A DNA stretch of 64,000 nt from Spodoptera frugiperda (GCF_023101765.2 NC_064217.1:8157788-8221787); one strand, 5' to 3'; positions 47,901-60,229 are shown, counted from the first letter of the stretch. Numbers and translations: made by a program. Notes: generated from the sequence alone by a model not told the origin.

Positions 47901-50900
47901 CTTGCTCCGCTACTGTTCTGCAATAGCTTTTTAATTTCCCTTTTGTATGGGCAGAACATTCGCTAATGTGTACGCTTAAGGTCGTTCCGGAAAACACAAC
48001 GAAGCCCATTGTTAGGTGCAGCTCCTTATATTGCAAGTAGCGGTCTGACTTCATAGGCCCCGGTCTCCATGTGCCGGGAGCCTAAAATTCTTAGAATGTC
48101 TGTGGAATAAATTTATTCAGCCTTCTATGGCACTCTTTAATATTAATTAGGTCCATTTCTTTTTTTAGCGTTATCGTTTCTCCTTATAAGTTTTATTGCT
48201 TCTGATATAACTCTTTGCACTTTTCCTCGTTTAAAAAACTTGAAAATGCATTTATCAAAAATGTGAGTGGCTGAGTATAAAGTCTTATCTCGTCTCCCCC
48301 ACTTGCAGCTTCGTAAAAGAGTGATGGAAGCGATTCGTCATGTTCCCTGCTTAGTGACCCACTTACAAGAAGGTTTTCGACTTGAAAGATTTTTACGAAA
48401 TGTGTGTGGGTACTATTAGCGTCATGGAGGGCCACCCCTACGGAGGAATCAATCGGTTTCACGCTGTGTCACACATTTATATTGTTTTATCCTCCTTGAT
48501 CCATTCGACATGACCGTCTTATTTGTCCGTGCAAATATTATCTGAACGGATAAAATATTTTAAAAGTGCTTAAACAAAAAGTGCTTAACTAAAGCAAATA
48601 GGCAAAAAAAATCTTTTCAGTGTAACAAGGACAATGAATATTGATAGGAAGGGCGTGCTCGTGCCTTTAACGGATAATAAAAGATCTTTTTGCACCATCC
48701 TTCTTTTTTAAACTCCTTCCGCGTCAACTTTTTTGTACATTGATTAATGACCGTCCTATTTAGAGATTGTTCAAGTAAAGAGGAACAAAAGCTTTGCACT
48801 TCATTGATTGAATTTTCAACGGTCCTTAGATTTTATACCGTCATCGTAAAATCTCGGTGTTCATTGATATTGATTACATTAAGTTTTGTAATCGGCAGTT
48901 TTATAACACCTTTCAATTTGTTTGCATGATGCTAATTTATCTTGGCGATTACAGTATCTTATTAGCTGTAGTGTAAACACAAGTTATGAGTGAAACTTGT
49001 TATTACATAGATCCGCTAGTGAATTGATTTGTTTTCAATTATATAGACTTCGATACTCGTATTGAATTTTATTTGTTGATTCATCTAAATTAGACTTTCG
49101 AAGAGATAGAAGTTGAATACTGTAATTTGCAATAAAGCTTGTATTTCCTTATTTCAGTAGAGAGTTTCTATGATTATTTACTGGGTTGTTATAATTAAAT
49201 AGTTTGTAAATTGCAGGTTTGCAATTATTATAATTGAATTGAGTTTAAAATTAGTTTTCAGTAGATAGTAAAATTAGATTACTTATTAATATTATGTAAT
49301 AAAACTCACTGATATAACGGGTAACTCATATAACATGTGATGTTGCACTAGTTTCTTATTGTAAGCGGATCACGATTTTTCAATTCGATGTTATGTGTGG
49401 AACCTCTCATCAAGAAGTTCCGTGAAGTTCATTAACCGAACATTCGTACATACATTTCAATTCTTTATATCCTGTTGCGAATAGCTAAATTGTCGGAGAC
49501 CGCTAATAGCCGTACATGTACGTTTCCTGTTCGTTTGTTGATTAACGATTTCCTCAAAATATCTTATGCAAATCTCCATGTTCCACACGTGTTACGAGAT
49601 TCGCTGTTACATCAGTATTCCTGTCATCTTCATCAACGTACCTGAGACATACCCGCATCGTTTGCTTGTGTCAACCCGCTGTGTTTGTTTGACCGACCTG
49701 ATGTGCATTGCAACGACCTTACACAGTTAAGGCGACCTGTACGTATCCTGTTCTAGTACCTCTGCCAATATTAATTTGATCTATTATTATGACAGAAGCA
49801 CCGTAAATATAACTGCACTTTATGACGTAATTATTTAATTATTTATCTTTATCGTCGTTTAAGTTGCCGTTAGTTTATCATTATGATTATTTCCACTGAT
49901 ATCATCGTAGCAAACGCTACACAGTGAACTACAGCCACTAGTTTTAAATACGATTCCCTGATTAGATAACCATATGTTTATACCACAACCACAACACAGT
50001 GGGTAAGATGATACCATATTCGTTCAACTACGTTCCACAAACATGAGCAAAAAATTTGATCTTTGATAGCGATAAGCAACAAAAACCGACCTCGAAGTTT
50101 TTATACGAAAATCGTTGTTGCGATCAAGCTTCGAGTGCGTAATTCGTATTTCCAAGTAGAAGTGTTCTATTTAAATTGATACTCGTACTACCTACTCAAG
50201 AAACTACGAAGCGCTACACTTGAAAGATTAATCACAACTTGAGGAAAAAAATGCAACAAATTGTTCATGTAACTTTACTCATTTGGTATTGACTGGATAA
50301 GTGATAGGTTTTGCTTGGCGTACAGAATATAAATGGCAGGAAATTCTTAAGATCTCACATGCAACTTTCTTTTGATAGCAATATACAACGTTTAGGGCTG
50401 ATCTAGTATCAATAATAGAAATATTGAACAAGAGTCGGAAGTCTCAAGACACATTGTGGCTTTTGCCTTCCTGTGCACTACGTGGTCGGAATACAGATCG
50501 CGCTGTTATGATCCCCGCACATTCTGAAACCCTTCACTTAGATAAAGTGTTGTTTTTGTTCAACACTTGGGATAGTTGTCACGTGTAGACCCTTCTCTGC
50601 GGGGCCTTTCGCTAAATGTTGTTCTGTTTTTTGTATATCTCCATTTTCTATAAATTATGTAGCGTAGTCTGTTATAGGTTTTTTAAAAGAATGTAATTGC
50701 TAATACACGTGTATTTTTTGCGGATTACAAATTGCTTCCATTTATAGTCTAATCTTAATTTATTTCTTGTTCATTCTTTGGATTGAAAAAGTTATGGCCG
50801 CTGGCCTAATGTTTATTAAGATTGTTTTTCTATGGCAGCACGTGCCTCCAAGTTAAGTAATACGAGTCATCGATATGTAGTGTAGCGAGCTCTGTCACGT

Positions 50901-51188
50901 ACACTCGTAAAAGGTCTGAGTCTATCTCTAGCATGTCTAGGCCAAGGTTACATCTAGTTATATGACAGGTTGTTGGACTGTAACCTAATTCTATTCAATC
51001 ACTGTTACAGACGAGTTGCGCACATCCTATTGAATAATAACCTTAGTTTGCAAATCGCCTACATGGCTAGCACCTTCCTACGCCTAAACTGCAAGGTCTT
51101 TTTAGATAGGTACAGTGTAATTAGTAAGCTTATAGGTTATTGAGCAGGTAATTCAAGTCCCAAGTTTGCATTTTCGATTAAATTAATC
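44956..51188. other. No gene supported over 6.2 kb
   Basis: Largest empty interval. It holds several 60-90-codon ORFs without context: 45473-45739(-), 46405-46671(+), 46991-47218(-) and 48193-48471(-). The 48193-48471 ORF is the least AT-biased but lacks an ATG. A GC-rich patch lies at 47685-47765 (GGCGTTGCACCGGCGCCGCG). Probably intron, with possible old transposon debris. Confidence 0.4.
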
Positions 51189-51440
51189 TTATATGGTATG
51201 ATTATTAATCACTTCATCACCATACTTGGATTTGTCTACCACCTTCGCATTGTCTTTAAAGTCTCGTTTACCTTGCAGAGAAAATATTGTAAATGCATTT
51301 GGAGCAGGTGCTTCTACATTTAGCAATTTGGCATCATCAACGTTTATTACTCTTTTGCCTATCTTAGATCCAATTTGTAAAAGATATATTGGAATATATC
51401 TTTGACAAAAACTGCAGCAGATTACGTAGTGATTCAACAA
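51189..51440 (-). pseudogene. Unrecognised coding-like fragment, leftward
   Basis: An open frame of 83 codons with balanced composition, unlike the surrounding Ile/Asn/Lys-rich noise. It reads GSKIGKRVINVDDAKLLNVE, then APNAFTIFSLQGKRDFKDNA, then KVVDKSKYGDEVINNHTI and a stop. No in-frame ATG is present, so it is an N-terminally truncated fragment or an internal/terminal exon. Its far end overlaps a second coding-like frame on the other strand, with an inverted repeat at the join. I do not recognise a family; cellular pseudogene, transposon protein or virus-derived insertion are all open. Confidence 0.35.
51374..51409. repeat. Inverted repeat at the head-to-head ORF junction
   Basis: TTTGTAAAAGATATAT (51374-51389) and ATATATCTTTGACAAA (51394-51409) are reverse complements at 15 of 16 positions around the loop TGGA. 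It lies exactly where the two opposed coding-like frames meet. Confidence 0.8.
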
Positions 51441-51701
51441 GATGAATGTGCTGCCATATTCCCGAATTATTACCGAGCCTACGTAACAGCTTCAGTTAAT
51501 GTGCCAATCAATTACCAAATTATTAATGTGTACGATATATCAAATAAAAGCGTTGAAACCGAGCCAAGTACTCGTTATCAATTTATTGAGCTACAGCCTA
51601 TAGATACTGCCGCACGTGCGTTTGTTTATGATCCATATTCCGCTGCCGCATTCCGCGAGACGGATGAATCATGTCTGTTGACAAGTAATAAGTATGTATG
51701 A
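51381..51701 (+). pseudogene. Unrecognised coding-like fragment, rightward
   Basis: The frame is open from the stop at 51378-51380 to TGA at 51699-51701. It encodes ADYVVIQQDECAAIFPNYYR, AYVTASVNVPINYQIINVYD, ISNKSVETEPSTRYQFIELQ and DTAARAFVYDPYSAAAFRET, ending SCLLTSNKYV. The mixed, globular-looking composition, rich in Tyr, Pro, Glu and Asp, is not what AT-rich intron yields by chance. No in-frame ATG exists and no strong acceptor precedes it. It lies head to head with the leftward fragment at 51189-51440. Identity unknown; it may be an old insertion. Confidence 0.4.
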
Positions 51702-52542
51702 CATTATTGTTGGTTTCACCTTTACTTATCGATTTAAGTGTTAAATGAATTTGAACCTTATTGTTTGTAAATTCGGAGTCGGTTTTTTAGGAATGTATGA
51801 TTGGTTCAAATTAGGCCTTTAATCTTACGATGTGGGTGGTCGTTTTTTTGCTGCCTTTTTTCGTTTAATAACGGTTACATTTTAAAAAAGAATTTCTTTC
51901 TTTAAATGTAACGTTTTACAGTAACTAGGCGTTTTTACTTTGTCTTTATCCAGTATTTCAATATGATTAGTCTTAACAATGCTTACCAGTAAAAGTTCAT
52001 TAGTGAACACCTGCTTTGCACCTTTCTGACATTTGATCAGTTTTTACGCAACGATCAACGGAACCTATAATATGACACCTTTGCCTATACTTCTGTGAGG
52101 GTGCTTATAGTGACATTAATATTCAACAGCGTCATCATCACTTATAAGGTTAATTGTAAATTACTTCTAGAGAAAGGTTTTTTTAAAGAAAATTGAATTG
52201 CAAAATAATATAATAAAGGTTCAAAATGTAATACGTTCTTCTTTTTGTGGCATTTTACTTTATCTTTAAACATTAAAGACAAATTAGTATCCAGTCTCAC
52301 AACGAAGTATTAATATTTTTATTGGTATTGACTGAAAAAATAAGTATAATACACATGCACTTACTTTTATTCCAGTAAAAGTGGTTCGCTTATTTCAGTT
52401 CCATCCAAATTAAGCGAAGTAAAGTGGAAAGTGATACACATGCATTAATTACCCTGACAGAATGACATATTGCGATTGCAAATTCATTGTACGTCTGTGT
52501 TTACTTTCATTAAGTATTCAGACCAACGAATAATATCCAAAA
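51702..52542. other. No gene seen
   Basis: AT-rich DNA; no supported feature. Confidence 0.55.
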
Positions 52543-52664
52543 GAGTGCAACTTACAATGCAACGCATCTGTGACTCTTCTGGTGTTGCGGGTGTCCATGG
52601 GCGGCGCTGGTCGTTTACCATTAGATAACCCGTTCGTTTGCCTACTATTCCATAAAAAAAAAAA
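52543..52664 (+). repeat. SINE-like family 1, 3' portion
   Basis: CAATGCAACGCATCTGTGAC, CTTCTGGTGTTGCGGGTGTC, CATGGGCGGCGCTGG, ACCATTAGATAACCCGTTCG and CCATAAAAAAAAAAA give the family's 3' domain and a clean A-tail. 5' truncated; the - strand ORF across it is a shadow. Confidence 0.75.
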
Positions 52665-53110
52665 CTTAAATGTATGAAAAAAAAGAGTCTTAAGGAACAT
52701 TTTGCCTTTCGACGTCGCGTTGGTTAACAAATACTAATGGGAACTAAACTAAATTGGATTAGAAAAATGTTAGACATTACTCATCCTAACAGTATGAAAA
52801 AATGTTACAAGAACAATTTCAAATGACTAATGTGCTGAATGAACTAAATTGATGATGTTTCGTAATTAAGAACATAGTTATTTATGTTCCTATTGTAACT
52901 ATTATAATAATTATGTTTGAGTATAATATGTTCTCTTTGCCACTTTATATTTTGCAATTTTAATGGACTCAATTACTTTTGGTTCTAAGCTGTAGGATAG
53001 GAAAAAAAGAGACTCTTTGGTAATGTTAAATTAAACTTATATATGTAATACATACTTAGCAATCAAAGGCTCATTAAATCGGTGAGAGAGATTGACAGAA
53101 ATATGATATT
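52665..53110. other. No gene seen
   Basis: AT-rich spacer; no supported feature. Confidence 0.55.
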
Positions 53111-53281
53111 ATACACGCTTCTGCCAGCGGCTTTGTCCGTGTTCCCGTGGAATAAAAGGTATACCCAAGTCAGCTCATATTCTCTCTGTATACCAAATTT
53201 CATCAAAATCCGTTCAGTTGTTTCAGCGTGATTGACGGACAAACACGCAAACAAACAAACTTTCACATTTATAATATTCAA
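53111..53281 (+). repeat. RTE-like LINE 3' tail, second copy
   Basis: TACCCAAGTCAGCTCATATT, TACCAAATTTCATCAAAATC, CGTTCAGTTGTTTCAGCGTG, an ACAAACAAAC run and TTTCACATTTATAATATTC match the block at 23341-23515 in order. The CCAGCGGCTTTGTCCGTGTT head corresponds to the GCGACTTCGTCCGCG-type head of these repeats. The 72-codon - strand ORF is an artefact. Confidence 0.7.
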
Positions 53282-54483
53282 TTGCGATTAAATAGAGATT
53301 CTGACAAAGTGTGATAAGTTACTAAATAATTACAATAAATAGTGATACATTATTAAAAAGTAAAGTGTGTAAAACTCTCTTTGTTTACAATAGCAAATTA
53401 TACAATGGCAATAATGCCATTGTATAACACTCAAAGTATTTGTTTATAACAATTGTTGGAGAAAACAAACCACTGCTTGGATAATTTTCTGTGTTAAAAG
53501 TAGATATCTTTTTTGTATTGACATCTTTGTAAACATTACTACTACTTTTATTACTTGTAGCACGGAAAAATAGTGACATAATATTCATAAATTAGCAAAT
53601 AATTACCTGCACTTAGAATCATAAATACAAACAGATCTTTTATTTTTTTTCGTGCGTATATAGACGAATTGAGAACCTCCTCTGTTTTGAGAAGTCGGTT
53701 AAAAATAGTTCTGCAAGCGACAAGAGATAATATATTTTTCTAGTGATGTAACCATTCAATCTAACTTCATGCTAACTCACGATAGGTATACCGTAATAAC
53801 TGTTACAGAACTTACAGAGTAACAACCTCATAATAAATAGTTGAATAACGTTTGCATGCTCACAAAGAAAAACAAAAAAAAGTAACAAGTATTAGAAAAC
53901 TTCTCGTTCTATTCAATCATTCATGACCGACACAATATAAAGGAACAGACGCACATCAACCTACCCCATAACTGTAAATACATTCAACTTTATCGTCTTG
54001 TAATAAAGTCGGAAATGTAACAAATAATTTTTGACAGTTCGGGTTAGCTTATAATGCTGGCGTTTGGAGAAGAAATGGATACTGCCAATGTTTACATTGC
54101 ACAAGATGGAAGCGATGGACGATAAAATCGGTGTTGCTTACTATTTTTAATTGCTTTTTTGTTTACTCTACGCACTTTTTATAAAAGCTATCCCAATTCC
54201 AAGTCTTACGTAAAGTGACCCGGCCATTTTCTTAAGACAAGATTGGAACAACATCTGATATCAGATACTTAAAAAGTTCCGGCATTTTACATTAATAACA
54301 ACGTATTAGAACGTTTGAGAATCTGAGCATCGTAAATAGAGTTCTCGATTTCCATTACATAAATTAAACAGGCAGCCATATATTTAAAAGGAGTTGCATG
54401 AAAGTAGATCTGAAATTGCAGCCTATCACTGTTATTTAGTGCTCAGGCTTTATTGATGGTCATGCGATAACGCTACTCTCTGA
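53282..54483. other. No gene seen; one 13-bp perfect hairpin
   Basis: At 53398-53427 TTATACAATGGCA is followed by loop ATAA and its exact reverse complement. The rest is AT-rich without supported features. Confidence 0.55.
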
Positions 54484-54705
54484 TCAATTAGGTTGAGCGG
54501 AGGCGAATCCGAGGTGGCTAGCCGAGTCACCGGACTTATGCAATGGTTATATAACCCGTGCGGAGATGGCGATGAACGACCGTCGCAAATTACCAGTGTC
54601 CGCACCTTACTGGGTCAAATGTACCCGACGATTGACGTGACATTCATTTCCAACGTAAACTCATGTCCTTTTATGAAGATAAGCCTTTTTACAGTAAACT
54701 CTTGA
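54484..54705 (+). other. Exon-like ORF, unrecognised
   Basis: The frame is open after a TGA at 54481-54483. For about 50 codons the composition is coding-like, with a more even third position than the surroundings: LSGGESEVASRVTGLMQWLY, NPCGDGDERPSQITSVRTLL, GQMYPTIDVTFISN. The nearest possible boundaries are a poor acceptor (CAATTAG) and a weak donor (CAAC|GTAAAC near 54654). The only ATG early in the frame is internal (54538). It could be a small exon of the gene that includes 55931-56340, a transposon scrap or a GC-rich promoter patch. Confidence 0.25.
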
Positions 54706-55877
54706 TACGCACCAGGTGTCAGATAAATTACAGATGTCGTGTAAATGTTGGTGTTAATTTTTTTACGGTTTGATAATATTAATTTAAGGAGCTCAAGTTG
54801 ATTTTATGTTGCAACACTTTCTTGTTATAAGGAATTCGATGCCAAAAATAGATAGGAATTTTATGTAACTGTAAATGCTACCATTTCAAGATATTGTAAC
54901 GTAAAAATGTAAAACTTCAATATAGCATGACGTTGGAAGCGAATAAAAAAAAAGTTAACTACCACACCTTACGTTTACTGCATAACTATACACCGGTGTA
55001 TTGCAATTATCATAGAATGGTAGTGTTAAAAAGTACCATAATATGAGCGTGCAAGTGGGTCAAGGTGGTAAAACTAATGGAGAGTTTCCACTTTTAATGT
55101 GAATAAATGAAGTACATTGAGTACAATGGACAACGGGACGCGCCTAGCCGCTGCATATAATGACGTACAAGGCCAATTGTTACTATGCAGACGAGCGGAC
55201 AGCATAATAGAATTGTGTCTATAGAAAAATAGAAGCGAAAACACAAAAAAATCTAAGAATAAATGTTGCGATAATTTTAATGATATCGAAATGTTAATTC
55301 AGTTTTCTTTAATAGTTGCCAGTGAGTCATCGAATGCTAAACTAGGTGTGGATTAGCCAAATCATAAACAGTTGGGGGAAACGGAGGCCAAAAAACAATT
55401 CAGCAGCGTTTTTGTCGTTAGTCTGCAACAATGCGTAATAGCTATGTCCGGCAGTTATTACCAAATTATGTCCTTCATTCGAATTTCTACTTTATTGTTA
55501 CAACGATGGATGTTAAAATGACATTTTAACTACAACTAAATAATAATTATTCTTTGAAGCGAAACGTTTGCTCATTTATATTTCGTAACAAATTGTGTAC
55601 TAGTATCTACTTCAGCATATCAGTTTAGTGAAGAACATTGCGGAACTCAAATGCCCATTAACCTAAATTGAACTCTATTGTTCGATGCCCTCTTCATTAT
55701 ATCTTAGCTGGCATGTCACTTAGCAACCAGCTTGTTGACAAAGCCTCAATGGTTCGATTATTGATTGCCATGCAATGGCTGTCCTAAATTCGGCACGCAT
55801 ACAAGCAACTCTGTCGGTGGTGTCTCAACTAACTCTTTATTGTACACCCCTAATGTAGACAATTCTTTCCTTTGCAG
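54706..55877. other. No gene seen; ends in a splice acceptor
   Basis: AT-rich DNA ending in a good 3' splice site: polypyrimidine CAATTCTTTCCTTTGCAG, AG at 55876-55877. Probably intron of the + strand gene. Confidence 0.5.
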
Positions 55878-55930
55878 AAAAAAATGTAGATAGATGAAAC
55901 GTAGGTTACATCTACATTTATTAAAGTACG
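55878..55930 (+). other. 5' UTR part of the exon carrying the 55931 start
   Basis: 53 bases between the acceptor at 55877 and the ATG. They contain TAA at 55922-55924 in frame with the ATG and a TAG in the frame that a phase-2 donor would enter. The segment is therefore untranslated and an upstream noncoding exon is expected. Confidence 0.5.
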
Positions 55931-56340
55931 ATGTCCATTGACCAGGCGTCACCACTGGTGCCGATCAAGCCTCAAGTGGTGTTACAGAACGGTGCTTTTA
56001 TAAAAAACAGTCATAACCGCAGTAGTTTCTGTGGGGTGGCACCAGCGTCGAACGGTAATGGAACGTTCAAAACTTTCGCCGTCAATCGCAAGAGTTGGAG
56101 TGGAAACGTGACTCTTCCGCTCCAGCAGTTCACGCCCGACGTGGAACAAGCTCCGCAGTTGGCAACTTTTCGCTCAGGAACTGGAACATTCCCGAGGAAC
56201 AGAGAGCGGAACAATAATACGACGAATGGAATATTAACACCTAACGGGAACTCTGTGCAGACGTTTAAAGGAAATGAAGTGAGGAGGTGCGGAAGCTCGA
56301 ACGGCCGACGTTACGCTGAGATCGGAAACTGGAATAAAAG
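55931..56340 (+). CDS. First coding exon (136 codons plus 2 bases), gene not recognised
   Basis: This is the best-supported cellular coding segment here. The ATG at 55931 follows an in-frame TAA (55922-55924) and a strong acceptor 53 bases upstream. The frame stays open for 136 codons in GC-richer sequence and ends at a near-consensus donor (AAAAG|GTGAGT). The stop codon that closes the frame, TGA at 56342-56344, falls inside that donor. The peptide begins MSIDQASPLVPIKPQVVLQN. It is rich in Asn, Gly, Thr, Ser and Arg and contains two similar pieces, NGNGTFKTF and GTGTFPRN. No signal peptide, membrane segment or known domain is seen, so it is probably a disordered N-terminal region. It ends in phase 2 (AG|), the same as the 11746 exon. 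Downstream exons lie outside the window. I do not recognise the gene. Confidence 0.75.
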
Positions 56341-59300
56341 GTGAGTTGTTTTGTACGAACGTGCGTCACATCAAACATGGCGGGGGTTATAGGATACATC
56401 GTTCAGCCTTCTGCCAGAAAATGTTTATAATAGCCGATTAATGAAATATTAATTAATTCTGATTTCACTAGTCTATTTAATAAACTCGAAAGGAATCAAC
56501 ATGCCTAAATAATTGAATAAAACCTACTCATCCTGCAAGTAGCATGCATAAACAAAATCTGAAAATACAGGTAAACTTTGGGGCGAATATTAACAAACAT
56601 AAAAAGTACGTCCGCAGCATGATTACTAGCAGATCAAACGCGAACCCCCAGGTAAATAAAAACATTCAACCGTATCGTTTCACTAACTTTTACTAGAGCT
56701 TTATTTTCTCCTTTTTCATCTCGAGTAATTCTGTAACAAGTTTTCCAATTTCATTCTCTCGTCGCTTTCATTTCCTCCCGTACGTAGCTTCTCGTTCCCT
56801 TAATATTACTTTTATTAGCTCAAAACGTTTGACAAACATTGGTTTGAGAATCTAATAAAGATTAGGTTACGTTTGCACAAAGGGATGATCGAAACTTGAT
56901 TCATATTTCTTCCTTCTTAGTTTGTTTAAATATTTTTTGTTTGAGTTTCGTTTTACTTTGAGTACATTTTAAGACGTATTTGATCTTAAATATATTTATA
57001 TAATAGAATTTTCTTCAAATAATCGTGTAATAATACATTAGATATAAAAAACTACCAACCCACATTACCATTGTGCATTCCCACATATCTTCACCATAAA
57101 CGTTTATACGTATTATACGGATTCATCCAAATGTTTACCGTATTTATCTAATCGGGATCTTCATTATCTTTTATTTCTTGCTAGTAGAAAGTTCGTCCAT
57201 AATTCTCGCTCACTCAATTTGGGGCGGCCTAAGTCACTTGATAAGGCGTCCAATGATCTGGTCAGGACTTCCTCCTTTTATTGGGGGTTAAGTTTATCGT
57301 GACATGATTCCTCGTCACCGCCGATGCTATCAACTACGCTATTTAGCGATTCTCCCTTCAACGGGTATTTATGACCAGTATTTACTGTGACCCTGTCAAT
57401 TAATCCAAGCATTTGCTTGGAAAAAATATCGGCTGCCCTTTCTGTTTAGTGTTCGTTCCTTGTTTGAAGAATAAGCACTTTTATATTCTTTTTTATCAAT
57501 GTTTATGTTAGTATAGTGTTGGTAGTAGGTTTGATAAGATTCGATTGAATTATTCAAGAAATTCCTTAGCTTTTCTTTGCGTGGGATTAAGTTGCGATAT
57601 GTCTACAAACATTCCTATTACAACTTACAAGAATATTTATAACGTAACATAAAGATAAACTTCTCCTTTCCTCTATAGTATTATGTTGTACTTCGTTTAT
57701 AGCTTGTAGGAATATTTTTGTAATTTATTCTTTGGTCGTAATTTGCATGAACATTCAAGGTTGCGTGGTACGTTTCTCATTATTCTCTTGATTTCTATGC
57801 TAAACGTGGAACAAAATAATTTCAAGTTACATGGATGTTTGAGCCGTGCTCGTACATTTATTCTTATTCCATTTGCGTATTTCATTATTTAAATGATAAC
57901 ACACATGTGTAGCTAAAAGAGTTACTATTTTTCTTCTTTAGAGAATTAATAGTAGGTATACAAAACTGAAATAGAAAAGGGCTTTTCTAGCTTTTTAATT
58001 TGTTACTGTACGATTTGTAGACAGAAAAACTGTTCTAGCAAGCTCCGTAATAATAACGTCTTTTGTCTGAGTGGGCGCTCAGCGAGTGCTCGGTAATCCG
58101 CTTATTATTTTATTATATAAGAGGAAAACAATATTACTTTGTACGGTAGCGGTAGGTTTAAGTACTTTCCCTTTCTATATTACCTTCCATCTCCACCATC
58201 AAGCTACTGCATGCTTCGTTAGATTTTCAATAACATGGTTTACTTACTACCGTCATCGAAACAGTAGCCCTTTCTTCAATCCTACACTCTTAAACCCATA
58301 GATCTATAATTTTATCGTTGCTTTTATTTTTGTTTATACACAGCTAATGTTGTTACTCACGCCTCAAGCTTTAAGGAAATCAAAACGACTCCGTAGAGCA
58401 TTTAAGTAGCTGGTTTCGATAAAAAAAACAGTCTGTTGGGCCTGCAATCATTCGAAGGGTCCCTTGAAGACGGTAATTTAGGCCAATTACGTCTACCACG
58501 ACTTTCACTAGTGGTTCTGTGTTTGTTACCCGCACTAAATCTTCCTTAACAAATTGAAAAAAACCTAAGTCGTACTGTTGGATACCGTTTCTTTGCCTTC
58601 GTCGACCACATGTACTGCCACGGTTAATGACTGCGTTTGTGAACTTTTCCAGTTACGGTGCGGTGTTCTAGATCCAGTTTTGTGTTATAATGACGGGTAA
58701 TAGCGACATTACAGGTTAATTTTTATCGTTCCTAACGTTTGTATATTGGAAATGTTGTTAGTATTTTATATTGTGAGATTTATAGCATTTTGTGATACGT
58801 GATACATTGGATTTATGTTGTCTTTTTTTTCCTGAACATAAATATATAATTGGTTCTGAAACAAAACTATTATTAACTCCTATTAATTCAATGATCACTA
58901 TTTTGGTCAACAAATCTTCAACGTCAATCTACAACTTTATTCTGACACATGTGTTATCCAACAACTGTTACCTGCCCTTTAAAACCCACAAAGAATAAAA
59001 AAAAACAATCATGATACATAATACCAATCTCAACCCACCAGTTTCTTCACAAAAACTATCCAATTTAGAAACATTGATGGAACAACAATTTACTACAATT
59101 GGCGCATATTGATTACCACTTCAAATAGATGGTTGCACGCGTCATTTCGCAACTGCTGCCGTATGACTGATGGTCGTCTGAGTTGCGCTTCACAACTGAC
59201 AGCTGCAATGATGGAGCGACGATCATCAGTGAAAGCGATGGTCGTTGCGTATAGTTATGTCATTGATACATATAGTATTTAGTATGCTAATAATATCCTT

Positions 59301-60229
59301 TGACCTTTTGTGATACGGTGTTACTTTTCCTGGTTCATTTATAGGTCTGAATGTAATTGATGGTTCTGGATAATGAGTTTGATCGTTAATCAATGTGAAA
59401 TTTGAAATTGGTCCCTTAATTACCAACCGATTGCTTTTAATTAGTAGCGTTGCAGACTTAATCCATGAGCTCATTCTAAATGATAGCAAAAAAATCTTTA
59501 ATTTCTAAATCACGAAAAACTCTCGTTTTTTACCGCAGTGGTCATCCATCCGATGCAAGTCCACGGTCAAATTTGATTAGGATCGTTGTAGCTAAGGTGA
59601 TTGGGCATCAATGAACGGTGAAAGCGAAATAATTAGACTTTGTGCTGGAATTAGAGATGTCACTGATGTTGTAGCTGATCGTTTAGTATGGTGATTATGC
59701 CCATGTCATTTTGTTAAAGGGTCACGATTTAGAATTATTTAAGACTGACTGTTGATAGAAAAATGCTGAAAGCGACTGTACTAACAATGCATCTATACAG
59801 TGTATTATTTAAATAAATATACATAAATATAGAGAATATTTTATCAACCCCTCAAGTTAATACATTGTTATATTACGTTAGTACTATGTCTACGAAATTA
59901 TGGCAATCTAACCAAAAAACTTACGAGGACCTTACTTTTGTTTACGTTTTAGAAGTATACAAATCAACTAAATAAGAGTGAAACCTAACTATCTAAAGGC
60001 GTGATGTTCAATGCCTAATAACCTTACCTATACGTAAACACTTGTAAAATTGACAATAAAATCACCAACCTTATTTCCTCTACGCTGTAAAATAATGATG
60101 CAACTGAAATACTCTACAACCTGTATATAATGTGTATCTAAAGTTATTGCCTGTGCTGATGCCATAAAATTCAGTCGCTCGTGCGCGACGGCTCACATCA
60201 TCAGCTCCGTTACATCACTATTAAGGCTG
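56341..60229. other. No gene seen over 3.9 kb; probably intron
   Basis: Begins at the donor of the 55931 exon. AT-rich, with only 60-90-codon ORFs lacking context (57697-57885, 58071-58301, 58792-58998, 59226-59489). Confidence 0.55.

Noticed and set aside
11900..55878. Direct splicing of the 11746 exon into the 55878 exon
   Set aside because: From phase 2 the reading would be AG+A AAA AAA TGT AGA TAG, a stop after five codons.
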